From: JAGXLC01 sp964585385
Lineage (GTDB): Bacteria > Bacteroidota > Bacteroidia > Bacteroidales > UBA12077
DNA: 64,000 nucleotides
Direction of reading: 5' to 3'
Assembly: GCA_964585385.1 (NCBI GenBank)
Contig: CAZPDP010000002.1
Span: 124,001 to 188,000, forward strand
A program made the translations under genes and the position numbers. Positions 27,626 to 37,207 of the stretch are shown here, piece after piece. The notes below the pieces were generated by a model that worked only from the letters and a program-made list of their open reading frames with translations, was not told the DNA's origin and searched no databases. The first letter of the stretch is position 1. Every line of letters starts with the position of its first letter.

Positions 27626-30600
27626 TTATTTTTCATTATTTTCGCTAAAGTGGCTTATACCAGAAATAAATCTGTCGATAAAACCCAATAGTTTCCTGAG
27701 TAGTGAAAAGGCCAGTGCGTAATAAAGGATACCTATGCCAATCCAGATGGTTATAAAATTGAACCAGAACGTATCAACTTTAAGCCCAAGGAAAACTTTG
27801 ACCGGGGCATAGAAGTGTGCCCGGCCCCAGATAGAACGGGGCTCCATAAATACGGGATCCTTCTTTTGAATGATCTCGTCTTCGGCCTCGTACATTTTTC
27901 TGACCTCATTCGAATTTTGTACAATATCTGCAAGTCGCTGGTTGTGGTTATTTCTTTTTAGTTCCCTAATCCATTCGCGGTCGTGTTCCTGAATGAGACT
28001 GTCGCTGATTCTCCTTTTTTCTTCAGAAGCTCTTTTTCCTGTTTCCAGAAAGTGAAGCTTTAGGTAAATCAAGTAGTCCTGCAGTTCTTCATAAATATCC
28101 TCATTGATTTTATTTATAGTCAGGTAGCTTAGGTATTCAAACGGCGGTTTACCGGCATCCTGGTATAATTTCCGGAGTTCAGAACGAATGATTTTAAAAT
28201 CACGTGCTGTTTTTTCCAGGTTTGTATTATTGTTAATATTTCTTTGAGCTACCTGGATGCGGGCCTGTAGTTCAGGTATAAGGAAAGAGGTCCTGTAATC
28301 TGCTTCACTGATTTTCTTATCCTGCTCGAAGAAATGTTTTTCATACTTGTTGTTTTTGAAAAATTCGACGGAGAGAGCCTCGTATGCCCATTTTGTTACC
28401 ATCAGCTCGCCGATGAAAGGAACGTATTTTTGGGAGGTCAGGTTTTTATGAAGCTCATCGAACCGGATCATAGCCCCGCCCAGCACCAGGTGGGGGACAA
28501 GTATCAATGGGATGAGAATGTAAATGGTGATAACCGAATTCAGTCCGGCTGATATATTCAATCCAATCATATTTCCGAATGCCGAGGTGGCAAAGAGTAT
28601 TAGCCATAAGGGGATGAGCATGCCCTGAATTTCAAGGATTAGCACGCTTATAAGCGCATAGGTAAAGGTTTGGAAAGCAGAAAGAACAATCAGGTAGAGT
28701 ACTTTGGAATTGAGATATGACATCCAGCTCAGGTTCAGGAAGGATTCCCGTTGCAGGATTTTTCGGTCTTTGATGATTTCTTCAGCGCTAACTGTTAGTC
28801 CCATGAAAAGGGCAACAACAATGCCCATAAAAAGGAAAACCGGTAAGTTTTTATTTTGGGCAAATATATAGCCTTCATTGGTTACAAATTTTGAAAAGTA
28901 ACCCAGGATAACAGCCAAAAGGGGAGCTTCGAATAAATTAAGCAGGATATACTGTGTATTTACCATTTTGGTTTTTAAATTCCTATGACTGAAAATCAGG
29001 AATTGTTTTACGGGGTTGGGTACGCTGAAATTTATTGGAGGCAGATTTCCTTTAGGTTCAAGCCTTTTCAGGTTGGATTCGATTTTGTTCTTATATCGGG
29101 TAAACCAGGTTTCAGGTGAGGTTTTTCTGATCTTCAGTGCTTTGCCGTAGTCGTCAATTTCTCTTTGTTCAATAATTTTCAAAATTTCTTCCGGGCTGAC
29201 ATTACCGCAATGCGGACATTCGCTTTCGGCTGCATTTACCTGGGAAGCCACAGTTTTGAAATAGACTACAGCATCAATCGGGTTGCCCTGGTAAATCGGA
29301 TAGCCACCTTTATCCAGGATCCACATTTTATCAAAGAGCTTGTAAATTTCAGAATAAGGCTGGTGGATGTTGATGATGATGAGCTTGCCTTTCTGCACCT
29401 GCTCTTTCAGCAGATTCATAACTTTTTCCGAATCGATTGAAGATAATCCTGTTGTAGGTTCGTCGATGAACATAACATAGGGCTCGCGGAGGATTTCCAG
29501 GGCAATATTTAATCTTTTTCGCTGGCCGCCACTGATGTATTTTTTTAACGGGTTGCCCACTTTCAGATCTTTTATTTCCAGCAAGTCCAGGTCTTCCAAT
29601 GTTTGGGTTACTCTCTTGTTGATTTGCTCTTCATCAAAATCCCGGAAGCATAATTTGCCGTTAAAATACAGGTTCTCATATACAGTCAGCTCCTCTAACA
29701 ATAAATCCTCCTGGGGTACGTATCCAATCAGTCCGTTAAGTTGTTCGTTGTCGTTGTGAAGGTTAAACTCATTGATTTTGATTTTACCATTGTTCAGGGG
29801 TAAATTTCCATTAAGTACATTCAGAAGGGTTGATTTTCCTACACCGCTACCTCCCAGCACGCCAATAAGCTGACCTGATTCTTCCGAAACATTGAATTCT
29901 TGGACTCCATTGTCGCTGTTCGGAAATTTGAACTCAATATCATATGCGTTGTAGATAATTTTGTGTTTTACATTCTCTTCCAGGAACTTGGACGAAATGT
30001 CGTGGTAGTAGATGGGGGTAATGTTGGGCCCTTTGATAATAGATCCGCTTTTAAAGAAATAAGCATGACCGGGGATAATTTTTTCGCCTTCGACGAACAG
30101 GTTAAGCTGTCCGAAATACCTGAAAACATAAGCATCAATACTTTCCAGCTTAAGAAATAATAACTGGCCATAAAGATTATCTTTGAAAAGATGCTTGTAA
30201 GGTTGCGAATGCATTTCCCTGGTTTTTTTCCTCATAACCCAGTGGATGCTATCTGACCACTCTGTGCGTTGATTATCGATGATCAGTATTTTTCTCTTTT
30301 CAATGTTGTCTGGTTTGCCTTCAAATATGAACCGCTTGCAGTCTTCGTATTCAGTCTTTTCAATATTAAAACTGTCCGCAACTGTCTTGATGAACTTAAG
30401 TTCGCGGTCTGTTATAGTTTTATCCGTATAAATAAATTCGAGGAGCTGGATAAACACTACAAGTCGTTCCCTTCGGAGCAAACCTTTTTTAATCTGACGA
30501 CACACATTGGTTATCTGGAAGGAGATGAGTGAGTAGTTTTCAACCGGGGCATCCGATTCGTCGCGTAATTCTCTCTGGTAAAAATCAAAATAATTGGTGA

Positions 30601-30754
30601 AAAGCCTTAAATATTCTTCCAGCAATTCCTGGTTGACATATCGCTCCAGGTACTCCTGCACAATTTCTTTTTCAGCTGCAGTCAAGTCTTTTATTCGAAT
30701 ATTGGCAACAATTGCAAAGAGGTGAATTAAGGCATTTAATATTGACTCACTCAT
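27626..30754 (-). CDS. ABCG-like ABC transporter fused to TerB-like N-terminal domain
   Basis: 1042 residues. Residues 1-145 are helical and TerB-like (KDLTAAEKEIVQEYLE; TDRELKFIKTVADSF); 170-260 form a small beta region. The ABC domain follows with Walker A GGSGVGKS (301-308), signature ISGGQRKR (407-414), Walker B FIDEP (429-433) and an H-loop in NIHQP. A CPHCG pair occurs near 517. Six membrane helices from about 630 to 800 belong to the ABC2/ABCG permease type, with a large charged, helical insertion (about 800-985) before the last helices. A half-transporter, likely dimeric, of unknown substrate. Confidence 0.9.
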   Translation of the reverse strand: MSESILNALIHLFAIVANIRIKDLTAAEKEIVQEYLERYVNQELLEEYLRLFTNYFDFYQRELRDESDAPVENYSLISFQITNVCRQIKKGLLRRERLVVFIQLLEFIYTDKTITDRELKFIKTVADSFNIEKTEYEDCKRFIFEGKPDNIEKRKILIIDNQRTEWSDSIHWVMRKKTREMHSQPYKHLFKDNLYGQLLFLKLESIDAYVFRYFGQLNLFVEGEKIIPGHAYFFKSGSIIKGPNITPIYYHDISSKFLEENVKHKIIYNAYDIEFKFPNSDNGVQEFNVSEESGQLIGVLGGSGVGKSTLLNVLNGNLPLNNGKIKINEFNLHNDNEQLNGLIGYVPQEDLLLEELTVYENLYFNGKLCFRDFDEEQINKRVTQTLEDLDLLEIKDLKVGNPLKKYISGGQRKRLNIALEILREPYVMFIDEPTTGLSSIDSEKVMNLLKEQVQKGKLIIINIHQPYSEIYKLFDKMWILDKGGYPIYQGNPIDAVVYFKTVASQVNAAESECPHCGNVSPEEILKIIEQREIDDYGKALKIRKTSPETWFTRYKNKIESNLKRLEPKGNLPPINFSVPNPVKQFLIFSHRNLKTKMVNTQYILLNLFEAPLLAVILGYFSKFVTNEGYIFAQNKNLPVFLFMGIVVALFMGLTVSAEEIIKDRKILQRESFLNLSWMSYLNSKVLYLIVLSAFQTFTYALISVLILEIQGMLIPLWLILFATSAFGNMIGLNISAGLNSVITIYILIPLILVPHLVLGGAMIRFDELHKNLTSQKYVPFIGELMVTKWAYEALSVEFFKNNKYEKHFFEQDKKISEADYRTSFLIPELQARIQVAQRNINNNTNLEKTARDFKIIRSELRKLYQDAGKPPFEYLSYLTINKINEDIYEELQDYLIYLKLHFLETGKRASEEKRRISDSLIQEHDREWIRELKRNNHNQRLADIVQNSNEVRKMYEAEDEIIQKKDPVFMEPRSIWGRAHFYAPVKVFLGLKVDTFWFNFITIWIGIGILYYALAFSLLRKLLGFIDRFISGISHFSENNEK

Positions 30755-30991
30755 AGTTATGAACTTTTATGTCAATCTTTTTTACAATTGACAAAATCTG
30801 GCAGAGAAAGATATAACAATAAATCCATATTTAATCCTTGGTTATATATAGTTTGTGTCAATTTATTGTTAAAACTAACAAAAGGTGTAAAATTTTTTGA
30901 GACATATATTGTGGATTGATGTTTCCTCACAAATTACTTAAATTTCTGCAAAAATAAAGACGAAAAAAAGATTTTATAGCTGTCCACAGGC

Positions 30992-31028
30992 AAAAAAACC
31001 GCCTTTGCAAAACAAAGACGGTTTTTTT
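30992..31028. terminator. Bidirectional rho-independent terminator
   Basis: Stem CCG-C-CTTTG (30999-31007) / CAAAG-A-CGG (31013-31021), one mismatch, with seven A on the left and seven T on the right. It lies 20 bp downstream of the lipoprotein gene at 31049 (minus strand) and could act on both strands. Confidence 0.88.
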
Positions 31029-31048
31029 AATTGTTTCTGAATATTATC

Positions 31049-31888
31049 TTATGAAATGAGGCTTTCTCTTAATGAAGCAACCTCATTTTGGATAGTCATA
31101 ACCTGGTTTTCAGTGAAGCCTTCTTCTTTTTTCTTATCGTAAACAGCTTTAATGGGTTTCAGATCGTTGATTATCTTGTTGATGGTTTCGTTCTCCTTGT
31201 TTGGCTTAAGGATATCCAACAGCTTGGTTAAAGTTTTTTCCTGATCAGCAATTAACTGCACAATTTCTTTGTTGTGGTAGGTGTTTTCCGAGATATGAGT
31301 TGTTATGTACATGGCCTCAATCCAGCTACCGGCAACGACCATTAATGATAATTCTTCCTTTCCTTTTTTGTTCATGTGTTTATATGTGTCGTAGAAAGAA
31401 TCGGTGATGAGCTTGGTAAGCTTATCCTTATTATCAAAGTTCTTTTTAACCTTATCATAGAAATCTGCAGAAAAAGCACCGGTGATGCCTAATTCTTTTA
31501 TCAGGTTCCGGGTTACATCCATGTAGTCCATGGTGTATTGCTTCATATTGTAAGCGCTTGTGTAGCTGAGGTCTGCACTGTAAACACCCAGATTTAATGC
31601 TTGTTTTTCTTCGGTTACATATTTGTCGGCATTTTCAACATCGTTTGATATGCCAATAATAAAGCTGGCTCCTGTTTTGTTAAGTTTTTCGGTTATTTCA
31701 TATGAAGTGGGTATAGGGTAAACAACCTCTTCCACTTCTTTTTTTAATTCTTGTTTGGATATTTTTTCTTGCTCCTTCTCCTGTTTAGTATCTTTTTTCG
31801 TGCCTTGCTTACAGCTAGATAAGGAAAAGACCACGGCTAATGTTAAAATAGCCATAAAACCGTTTTTAAAAAGACCTATTGTTTTCAT
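31049..31888 (-). CDS. Conserved hypothetical lipoprotein
   Basis: 279 residues with a lipoprotein signal (VVFSLSSC, Cys near 26) and a Lys/Glu-rich linker, then an all-helical domain. Recognisable landmarks are FIIGISNDVENADKY, LNLGVYSADLSYTSAY and a segment reading VVAGSWIEAMYI. This type is common in Bacteroidota but I know no function; helical periplasmic bundle is the best description. Its own terminator lies directly downstream. Confidence 0.65.
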   Translation of the reverse strand: MKTIGLFKNGFMAILTLAVVFSLSSCKQGTKKDTKQEKEQEKISKQELKKEVEEVVYPIPTSYEITEKLNKTGASFIIGISNDVENADKYVTEEKQALNLGVYSADLSYTSAYNMKQYTMDYMDVTRNLIKELGITGAFSADFYDKVKKNFDNKDKLTKLITDSFYDTYKHMNKKGKEELSLMVVAGSWIEAMYITTHISENTYHNKEIVQLIADQEKTLTKLLDILKPNKENETINKIINDLKPIKAVYDKKKEEGFTENQVMTIQNEVASLRESLIS

Positions 31889-32010
31889 TGAATGCCTGTT
31901 TTTATGATGTTTATGTTATTAAAGTATTTTGATTTATCATACAGTGTGCAAATTAAAGCATTTTTATTAAAATCCCTAAACCGTGGCATTTTTTTTAACA
32001 AAATATAATG

Positions 32011-32289
32011 TTAACCAAGTTTTTTGGCCAGAAAACCATATAACAAAGTTGAAAAAAAGGTGAATGAGCTATAAGCAATGGCTACCAGGGTCATTTCTTT
32101 TGAGTTTAAAAGTGGGCCGGCAACAAAGAGCGCCAGCGCACTGTTTTGCAGGCCTACTTCTATACTAATGGTATAATTGTTTCTGTTGTCTAACCCCTGA
32201 GTTCTCGCAAAGAAATATCCCGCCAGCATGGCTCCTGCATTCAATGCCAAGGCATAGGGTAAAATAAAGGAATATTCAAATATACTTTC
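32011..32289 (-). pseudogene. C-terminal remnant of a bile acid:sodium symporter family (SBF) protein
   Basis: The frame reads open right after the TAG stop of the preceding thioredoxin-like gene, with the first codons ESIFEYSFIL, and continues to a TAA at 32011. The 92 residues match only the last three helices of SBF/ArsB-like symporters: LNAGAMLAGYFFAR, then TISIEVGLQNSALAL (the conserved family motif EVGxQNxxLA). The other ~200 residues and the start are missing; a TTG at 32250 is the only start-like codon. Probably a deletion remnant; alternative is an expressed fragment by read-through, which is unlikely. Confidence 0.8.
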
Positions 32290-32895
32290 CTATTTGTTTT
32301 TATCTTTTATGCTGCATCCGATGGCTTTTGTTTTAGCCGGGTCGGGCTGTTTGCCATTCAATAAGGCTTTAACAGCGTTGGCAGCATAACGTTTTTCTAC
32401 AGCATCAGCATCTTTGTAATTGTCATCCGGTGCTCCGATATATTGTACCACAAAATCCCCTTCCTGATTTTCCAGGATAAAAAGATGGGGTGTTTTTGTA
32501 GCTCCAAACTCTTTATAAACTTCCTGCTTTTTGTCTATCAGGTAAGGGAAGGTGTAGTTTTTCTCTTTGGCTCTTTTCTTCATGTTTTCGTAGGAATCGG
32601 CCGGATACATTTCTGTGTCATTTGGTTGAATGGCAACCACAGGATATCCTTTTGAATCAAACTTTTTGTCAAGTCCTATGATCCTTTCCTCCCATGCCTG
32701 GGCATAAGGACAGTGGTTGCATGTAAATACTACGATTACGCCTTTTTCATTTTTGTAATCGGAGAGGGATACATAAGAACCATCAACATTCTTTAATTTA
32801 AAATCTTTTGCTTTGTCGCCTATGTCATATCCTTGTGACATGGCAAGGGGTACTAACAGAATTCCCATTAATAGTGTCAATGCTAACTTTTTCAT
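32290..32895 (-). CDS. Exported thioredoxin-fold protein (AhpC/TSA-like, CNHC motif)
   Basis: 201 residues with a signal peptide (LALTLLMGILLVPLAMSQG). The redoxin domain has KDFKLKNVDGSYVSLSDYKN, the dithiol motif FTCNHCPYAQAW and the cis-Pro region GATKTPHLFIL. It belongs to the same group as the cytoplasmic paralogue at 43309 but carries a signal, so it acts in the periplasm, probably as a thiol oxidoreductase or peroxiredoxin-like protein. It follows a TlpA-like gene by 2 bp on the same strand, forming a redox pair. Confidence 0.85.
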   Translation of the reverse strand: MKKLALTLLMGILLVPLAMSQGYDIGDKAKDFKLKNVDGSYVSLSDYKNEKGVIVVFTCNHCPYAQAWEERIIGLDKKFDSKGYPVVAIQPNDTEMYPADSYENMKKRAKEKNYTFPYLIDKKQEVYKEFGATKTPHLFILENQEGDFVVQYIGAPDDNYKDADAVEKRYAANAVKALLNGKQPDPAKTKAIGCSIKDKNK

Positions 32896-32897
32896 AA

Positions 32898-33395
32898 TTA
32901 TTCGAGTTTTGATTTAATAATTTTTTTCAGTTCACTGTATGTAAATTCTTTTTCGTAAAAATTTCGTTTATCCATTTTATAGACTAAGGTGGCAGGAATG
33001 GCTCCTGACCAGTTTTTATTGACCTTATTGATCCATGAATTGCTTTTGGGATCATCCAGGATTACTACTTTCATGCCATCGGGTATTTTGTGCCTTTTCA
33101 TGAATGCCTTTACCCGGGATTCGACATTACTGCCAAAGTCCATACTGGTCATAACGAACCGGACTTTTTGATTTTTGTACTCATTGTAAACTTTTCTGAA
33201 TGCCGGCATTTCTTTTACACAGGGTGCACACCATGTAGCCCAGAAATTCACTACGTAGGTGGTATCATTTTCCTTATGGAGTAAGTGCTCAAAAGATTCA
33301 AAAGAATCGTAGGTCTTGATATTTTGTGCCTGCAGTGTTGCCGATGTGAATAATATTAATGTTAAGATGATGAGCTTGTGTGTAGTATATTTCAT
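32898..33395 (-). CDS. TlpA-like thiol:disulfide oxidoreductase
   Basis: 165 residues starting at ATG 33395 (an upstream GTG at 33413 is possible but less likely). Signal peptide LIILTLILFTSATLQAQ, then a thioredoxin fold with WATWCAPCVKEMP (CAPC). Expected role is reduction of exported disulfides, for example in cytochrome maturation. Its stop is 2 bp from the start of the next redoxin gene, indicating one transcript. Unlike the DUF4369 TlpA lipoproteins at 52-55 kb it has no N-terminal extra domain. Confidence 0.9.
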   Translation of the reverse strand: MKYTTHKLIILTLILFTSATLQAQNIKTYDSFESFEHLLHKENDTTYVVNFWATWCAPCVKEMPAFRKVYNEYKNQKVRFVMTSMDFGSNVESRVKAFMKRHKIPDGMKVVILDDPKSNSWINKVNKNWSGAIPATLVYKMDKRNFYEKEFTYSELKKIIKSKLE

Positions 33396-33514
33396 TTTTT
33401 TTATATAATACACATATCTTTATAAAATGTTTAAGCTCAGCATGAATTATTTAGACAGATTTTAAATAAGGATGTATGTGCCTGGGTTCGGGGATTGAGA
33501 AATTTTTCTGATCG

Positions 33515-35011
33515 TTATTTTGTTTTCATGACATTAGACCGGGCAAAGGAGAAATGAATGATAATCAGAATTGCAAGAGGTATGAGCATTGCCAGAACCC
33601 AGTTGCTGGTAATTCCGTATAAATAATAGCCAAGTGCAGCAACAGAGAAAACAGTCAGCGACTGGAAAATTTGTGTTTTAATATGATAAATAGGTGTTAT
33701 TTTGCACGCAGCGGCAGACATCACAGCTTTTTCGCTAAATGGAATGATATGTTCGCCTGAAACCGCCCCGGAAATAACAGCGGCTGATATAACAGGAATC
33801 AAATGCAAGGCTCCTTCAGCATTTACCAATTGAAAAGCGATGGGCATGACAATGGCCATGGAACTCCAGCTAAAACCGGTGGCTACTGTTATGAGCATGC
33901 TTACCAGGAAAATAAGCATGGGCAACATTGCTTCCGAAATGTATGGAGAAATTGAATCTGTAATGTACAGGCCGGTTCCCAGGTCGGCAGAAACAGAAGA
34001 AAGTCCTTTTGCAAAAATGATGACGAGGCTTACACCAATCATCCCGGTAATTCCTTTAATGAATTCCCGGGAAATTGTTTTTATACGAACCACCTTGTCT
34101 TTTAGCAGCAGCACGGTGGCTACAATAATAGCGAGAATAGTTGCAAGAATCAGTATTTCTATGGAGGGGGCAGAGCCCAGAATGTTTATGAGGGTGACCG
34201 GCTCGTTGTTTTTTATGAGTATGTAAGTGCCACTGGTAAAAAGCGCTATTATGGCAAACCCGAGTAATATAAGAATCGGAGCGAGCAAGTGGCTTAGCCT
34301 GGATTTTCCATTAACAATTTCTGTTTTATCTTTCAGAGTATAGGCTTTGTTATCGGCTTTGTACCCGAACCATTTACCCGTGTAGGAAACAAGAAAAGCC
34401 ATGAAAATGGCCAGGAATGTATAGAAGTGAAAAGGGAGCGATTGCAGAAAGAAGTCAGTAATGCTACCTTTTTGACCGATGCTTCCACCGGCTTCCGCCA
34501 TCACCGATCCTTCAAATGAGGCCCATGTTGAAACCACCATAATGCTGGCCATGATAGCTACCACATCTACAATGTAGGCCAGCATAGCCGGCGTAACTCC
34601 ATTTTTCATGTTGATTTTTCGCATAGATGCTCCGGTAATGAGCACGTTGGCGTAGTCGTCAAAAAAAAGGCACATACTTAAGCCCCACGTGGAAACTCTC
34701 GATTTTCGAGGAGTATTCAGTCTTTTTGAGAGATTGTTTGCAAATTTTGTGTACGCACCGCTTCCTGCAATAACCTCAAGCAGGCCTCCTATCAGAAGAA
34801 TGAAAAATACGATTTTAAGCCTTTCGAAATCAGTAAATGCGATTTTTAGATAATGAAAACTGTTTTCAAAAAAACCGATGAATTGATAATCGGCATAAAC
34901 AAATGCTCCCGCAAGAACTCCCAGAAAAAGAGATAAGGCTACACGCCGGGTTAGGAGGGCCGCAACAATAGTTACAAAAGCAGGTATAAGCGAGAGTATT
35001 CCAAAATCCAT
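33515..35011 (-). CDS. NhaC-family Na+/H+ antiporter
   Basis: 498 residues with about 11-12 membrane helices. NhaC-family motifs: VALSLFLGVLAGAF near residue 30, FFILLIGGLLEVIAGSGAY, CLFFDDYANVLITG (charged Asp pair in the transport path), FSWSSMAIVMPIA and SGAVSGEHIIPFSEKAVMS. It would exchange Na+ (or an organic ion such as malate/lactate in relatives) for H+. It starts 23 bp after the stop of the decarboxylase gene upstream on the same strand, so they are an operon. Confidence 0.9.
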   Translation of the reverse strand: MDFGILSLIPAFVTIVAALLTRRVALSLFLGVLAGAFVYADYQFIGFFENSFHYLKIAFTDFERLKIVFFILLIGGLLEVIAGSGAYTKFANNLSKRLNTPRKSRVSTWGLSMCLFFDDYANVLITGASMRKINMKNGVTPAMLAYIVDVVAIMASIMVVSTWASFEGSVMAEAGGSIGQKGSITDFFLQSLPFHFYTFLAIFMAFLVSYTGKWFGYKADNKAYTLKDKTEIVNGKSRLSHLLAPILILLGFAIIALFTSGTYILIKNNEPVTLINILGSAPSIEILILATILAIIVATVLLLKDKVVRIKTISREFIKGITGMIGVSLVIIFAKGLSSVSADLGTGLYITDSISPYISEAMLPMLIFLVSMLITVATGFSWSSMAIVMPIAFQLVNAEGALHLIPVISAAVISGAVSGEHIIPFSEKAVMSAAACKITPIYHIKTQIFQSLTVFSVAALGYYLYGITSNWVLAMLIPLAILIIIHFSFARSNVMKTK

Positions 35012-35034
35012 TTCATTATAGTTTTAATAAGCCA

Positions 35035-36957
35035 TTACTCTCTTATACTAAAACCCCGCTGGTCAAGACGTGTTTCTTCTTCTTTTGTCATTACCTTAAT
35101 GACTCCACTTTCCAGTCCGTGGATTTCCACCCCGTAATTTCTGTACATCTGCAGGGTTTTGATTATTTCATCGGTGATTATCTGGCCGGGAACCAGTAAT
35201 GGAATTCCTGGTGGATAAGGAGTGACCATTCGTGCTGATATTCTGTTCAGCGTTTCTTCCATTGGTAGTTCTTCTGTATCAGCGTAAAAACTGAATCGTG
35301 GGCGGAAACGGATAGGAGAAAGGGTGAGTTTGAACTTTCTCAGCATCTTTTCCGATCTGGTGGATTCTTTGTTTCCGGTTCTTTTTTCAATGTTTTCAAG
35401 TGCCAGGTAGAGCCTGTTAATTCTTGAATAAGTAACTCCAATTGTGAGCAGAATGGTTATGGTATTGAAGGTGCTTTTCTCAATTTGTATGTTGTGTTTA
35501 GAGAGCAGGATATGTTCAATTTCTTTGCTGGTGTAACCCGATTTGCTAATGTCAATGGTGATTTTTGTCCCGTCGAGCCGGATGTTGTCGTTTTTAATTT
35601 CAGGGCTTATCATATCGTCAATCGTCAGTACCTTAAACTTTCTGAGTGAGTTGATTGATTTTTTCAGGGTTTCAGATAAATCCAGCACCCTCTGGAGGAG
35701 GGAATATCCTTCCATAACCATTTGTTTCCGGGCTATGTCCAGTGATGCAATCATTGGGTATTGCGGGGAAGTAGAGGTGTGCATGTTAAAGTTTTCGGTA
35801 AAGAAATCCTGTATCTCCTCAAAATCCGGGTCGTTAACATGAATCATGGAAGCCTGAGAGAATGCGCTCATGGTTTTATGTGTAGACTGTGTGGAATAGT
35901 CTGCTCCGGCAGCCATAGCACTTGGGTAGAAAGCCCTGTGAAAATTGGCGTAGCCAAACCACGCTTCGTCGACAATAACTTTGATGTTTCTTTTGTGCGC
36001 TTCTTTTACAATGTCTTCGATGTCGTAAATCAAACCATCATAAGTACAGTTTGTGAGGATCAAAGCTTTTAGATTTTTCTTTTTGGCAATGGCCTCGTCC
36101 ATTGCCTCTATGATTCGTTTTTTCGGTATGGGTCCGAAAATTCCGTACTTGTTGTTCACAGAAGGCATAAGGTATATTGGCTCAGCCCCGGCGATTATTA
36201 CACCATAATGTACTGATTTGTGACAGTTCCTGTCAAGTAAAATAGCATCACCCGGTTTAAGCAGGGTTTGGATAAGCACTTTGTTAGAGGTGGAAGTACC
36301 ATTTGTTGAAAAGAAGGTATAGCGTGCGTTAAATGCTCTTGCAGCCTGTTCCTCGGCTTCTTTTATAACTCCTTCGGGGTGAAGGAGAGAATCCAGTTCC
36401 GGAACGGACACTGATACATCTGAGGTAAAAAGGTTTTCCCCAAAAAACTCATAAAAATCTTTTACATAAGGGGAGTTTCTGGCTGAATTGCCCGAGGCGT
36501 GACCCGGAGTGTGCCATGAATCTTTGGCTTTGTGGGCATACTTAACGAGTTGTTCATAAAAAGGTGCGCTCTTCTTATCGTTCATTTCTGCTACTATCTT
36601 TCTGACAATGTCTTCGTAAACATTCTCCCCTTTGAAGAAATAGCCGTTGATTATGCCTCCGCTGGTAAGTTTCATGCTGTCGGTTATGTCCGTGTATATG
36701 TACAAGCTGACTTCATAACGGAGAGAGATAAATTGTCTGAATATCCCGAGGCCTTCTATTTTTTTTGAAGTACCTGATTTAACGGGCAGCTCCCATTCTG
36801 ATAATACGACGTGGATGCTCCCGTCAGTCTTTAATAAATTACAGGCATCTTCAAAATTGGTGCAAGTGATTATATTTAAACCTTTGTCAGCTAATTCCCT
36901 GGCTGATTTTTTCAGTGAATCTTCATTATTATCCACTAAAAGAACTGAATAATGCAT
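35035..36957 (-). CDS. Orn/Lys/Arg decarboxylase (PLP-dependent, group III)
   Basis: 640 residues with the inducible amino-acid decarboxylase layout: N-terminal receiver-like wing domain (1-125), fold type I core and C-terminal domain. Active-site marks are NGTSTSNKVLIQ (about 219-230), CHKSVH, DEAWFGYANFH (330 on) and PLP lysine Lys361 in STHKTMSAF. It removes CO2 from lysine, ornithine or arginine, consuming a proton and giving a diamine or agmatine; which substrate cannot be read reliably. Coupled to the NhaC-type gene downstream, which fits a role in pH or polyamine balance. Confidence 0.9.
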   Translation of the reverse strand: MHYSVLLVDNNEDSLKKSARELADKGLNIITCTNFEDACNLLKTDGSIHVVLSEWELPVKSGTSKKIEGLGIFRQFISLRYEVSLYIYTDITDSMKLTSGGIINGYFFKGENVYEDIVRKIVAEMNDKKSAPFYEQLVKYAHKAKDSWHTPGHASGNSARNSPYVKDFYEFFGENLFTSDVSVSVPELDSLLHPEGVIKEAEEQAARAFNARYTFFSTNGTSTSNKVLIQTLLKPGDAILLDRNCHKSVHYGVIIAGAEPIYLMPSVNNKYGIFGPIPKKRIIEAMDEAIAKKKNLKALILTNCTYDGLIYDIEDIVKEAHKRNIKVIVDEAWFGYANFHRAFYPSAMAAGADYSTQSTHKTMSAFSQASMIHVNDPDFEEIQDFFTENFNMHTSTSPQYPMIASLDIARKQMVMEGYSLLQRVLDLSETLKKSINSLRKFKVLTIDDMISPEIKNDNIRLDGTKITIDISKSGYTSKEIEHILLSKHNIQIEKSTFNTITILLTIGVTYSRINRLYLALENIEKRTGNKESTRSEKMLRKFKLTLSPIRFRPRFSFYADTEELPMEETLNRISARMVTPYPPGIPLLVPGQIITDEIIKTLQMYRNYGVEIHGLESGVIKVMTKEEETRLDQRGFSIRE

Positions 36958-37143
36958 TTTCGTACCCTATTTGATTGTTAAAACAAGGGTGCAAAAGTAT
37001 AAAACATTTTTAACCCGGGGCTTTATTTTTACCTGATTTTCATCAGTTAAACGGTTATTTAAAATTTTGCCATTGAGAAGATCTTGTGGAGTCTATAAAT
37101 CCCAGAGATCTTTATGAATTCTGAAGTGTTTTAAAACAATCCT

Positions 37144-37176
37144 TTTGAAAAAATAGTTACATTTTTTCTAACTTTA
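37144..37176 (+). promoter_or_regulatory. Candidate promoter for the serine hydrolase gene
   Basis: TTTG (37144-37147), 21-bp spacer, TAACTTTA (37169-37176) fits the Bacteroidota consensus TTTG-N19-21-TAnnTTTG except the last base. It lies 32 bp before the start codon at 37208 in the divergent gap with the decarboxylase gene. Confidence 0.4.
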
Positions 37177-37207
37177 TAGGGTTATATCTTACACAAACTC
37201 TGTAATT

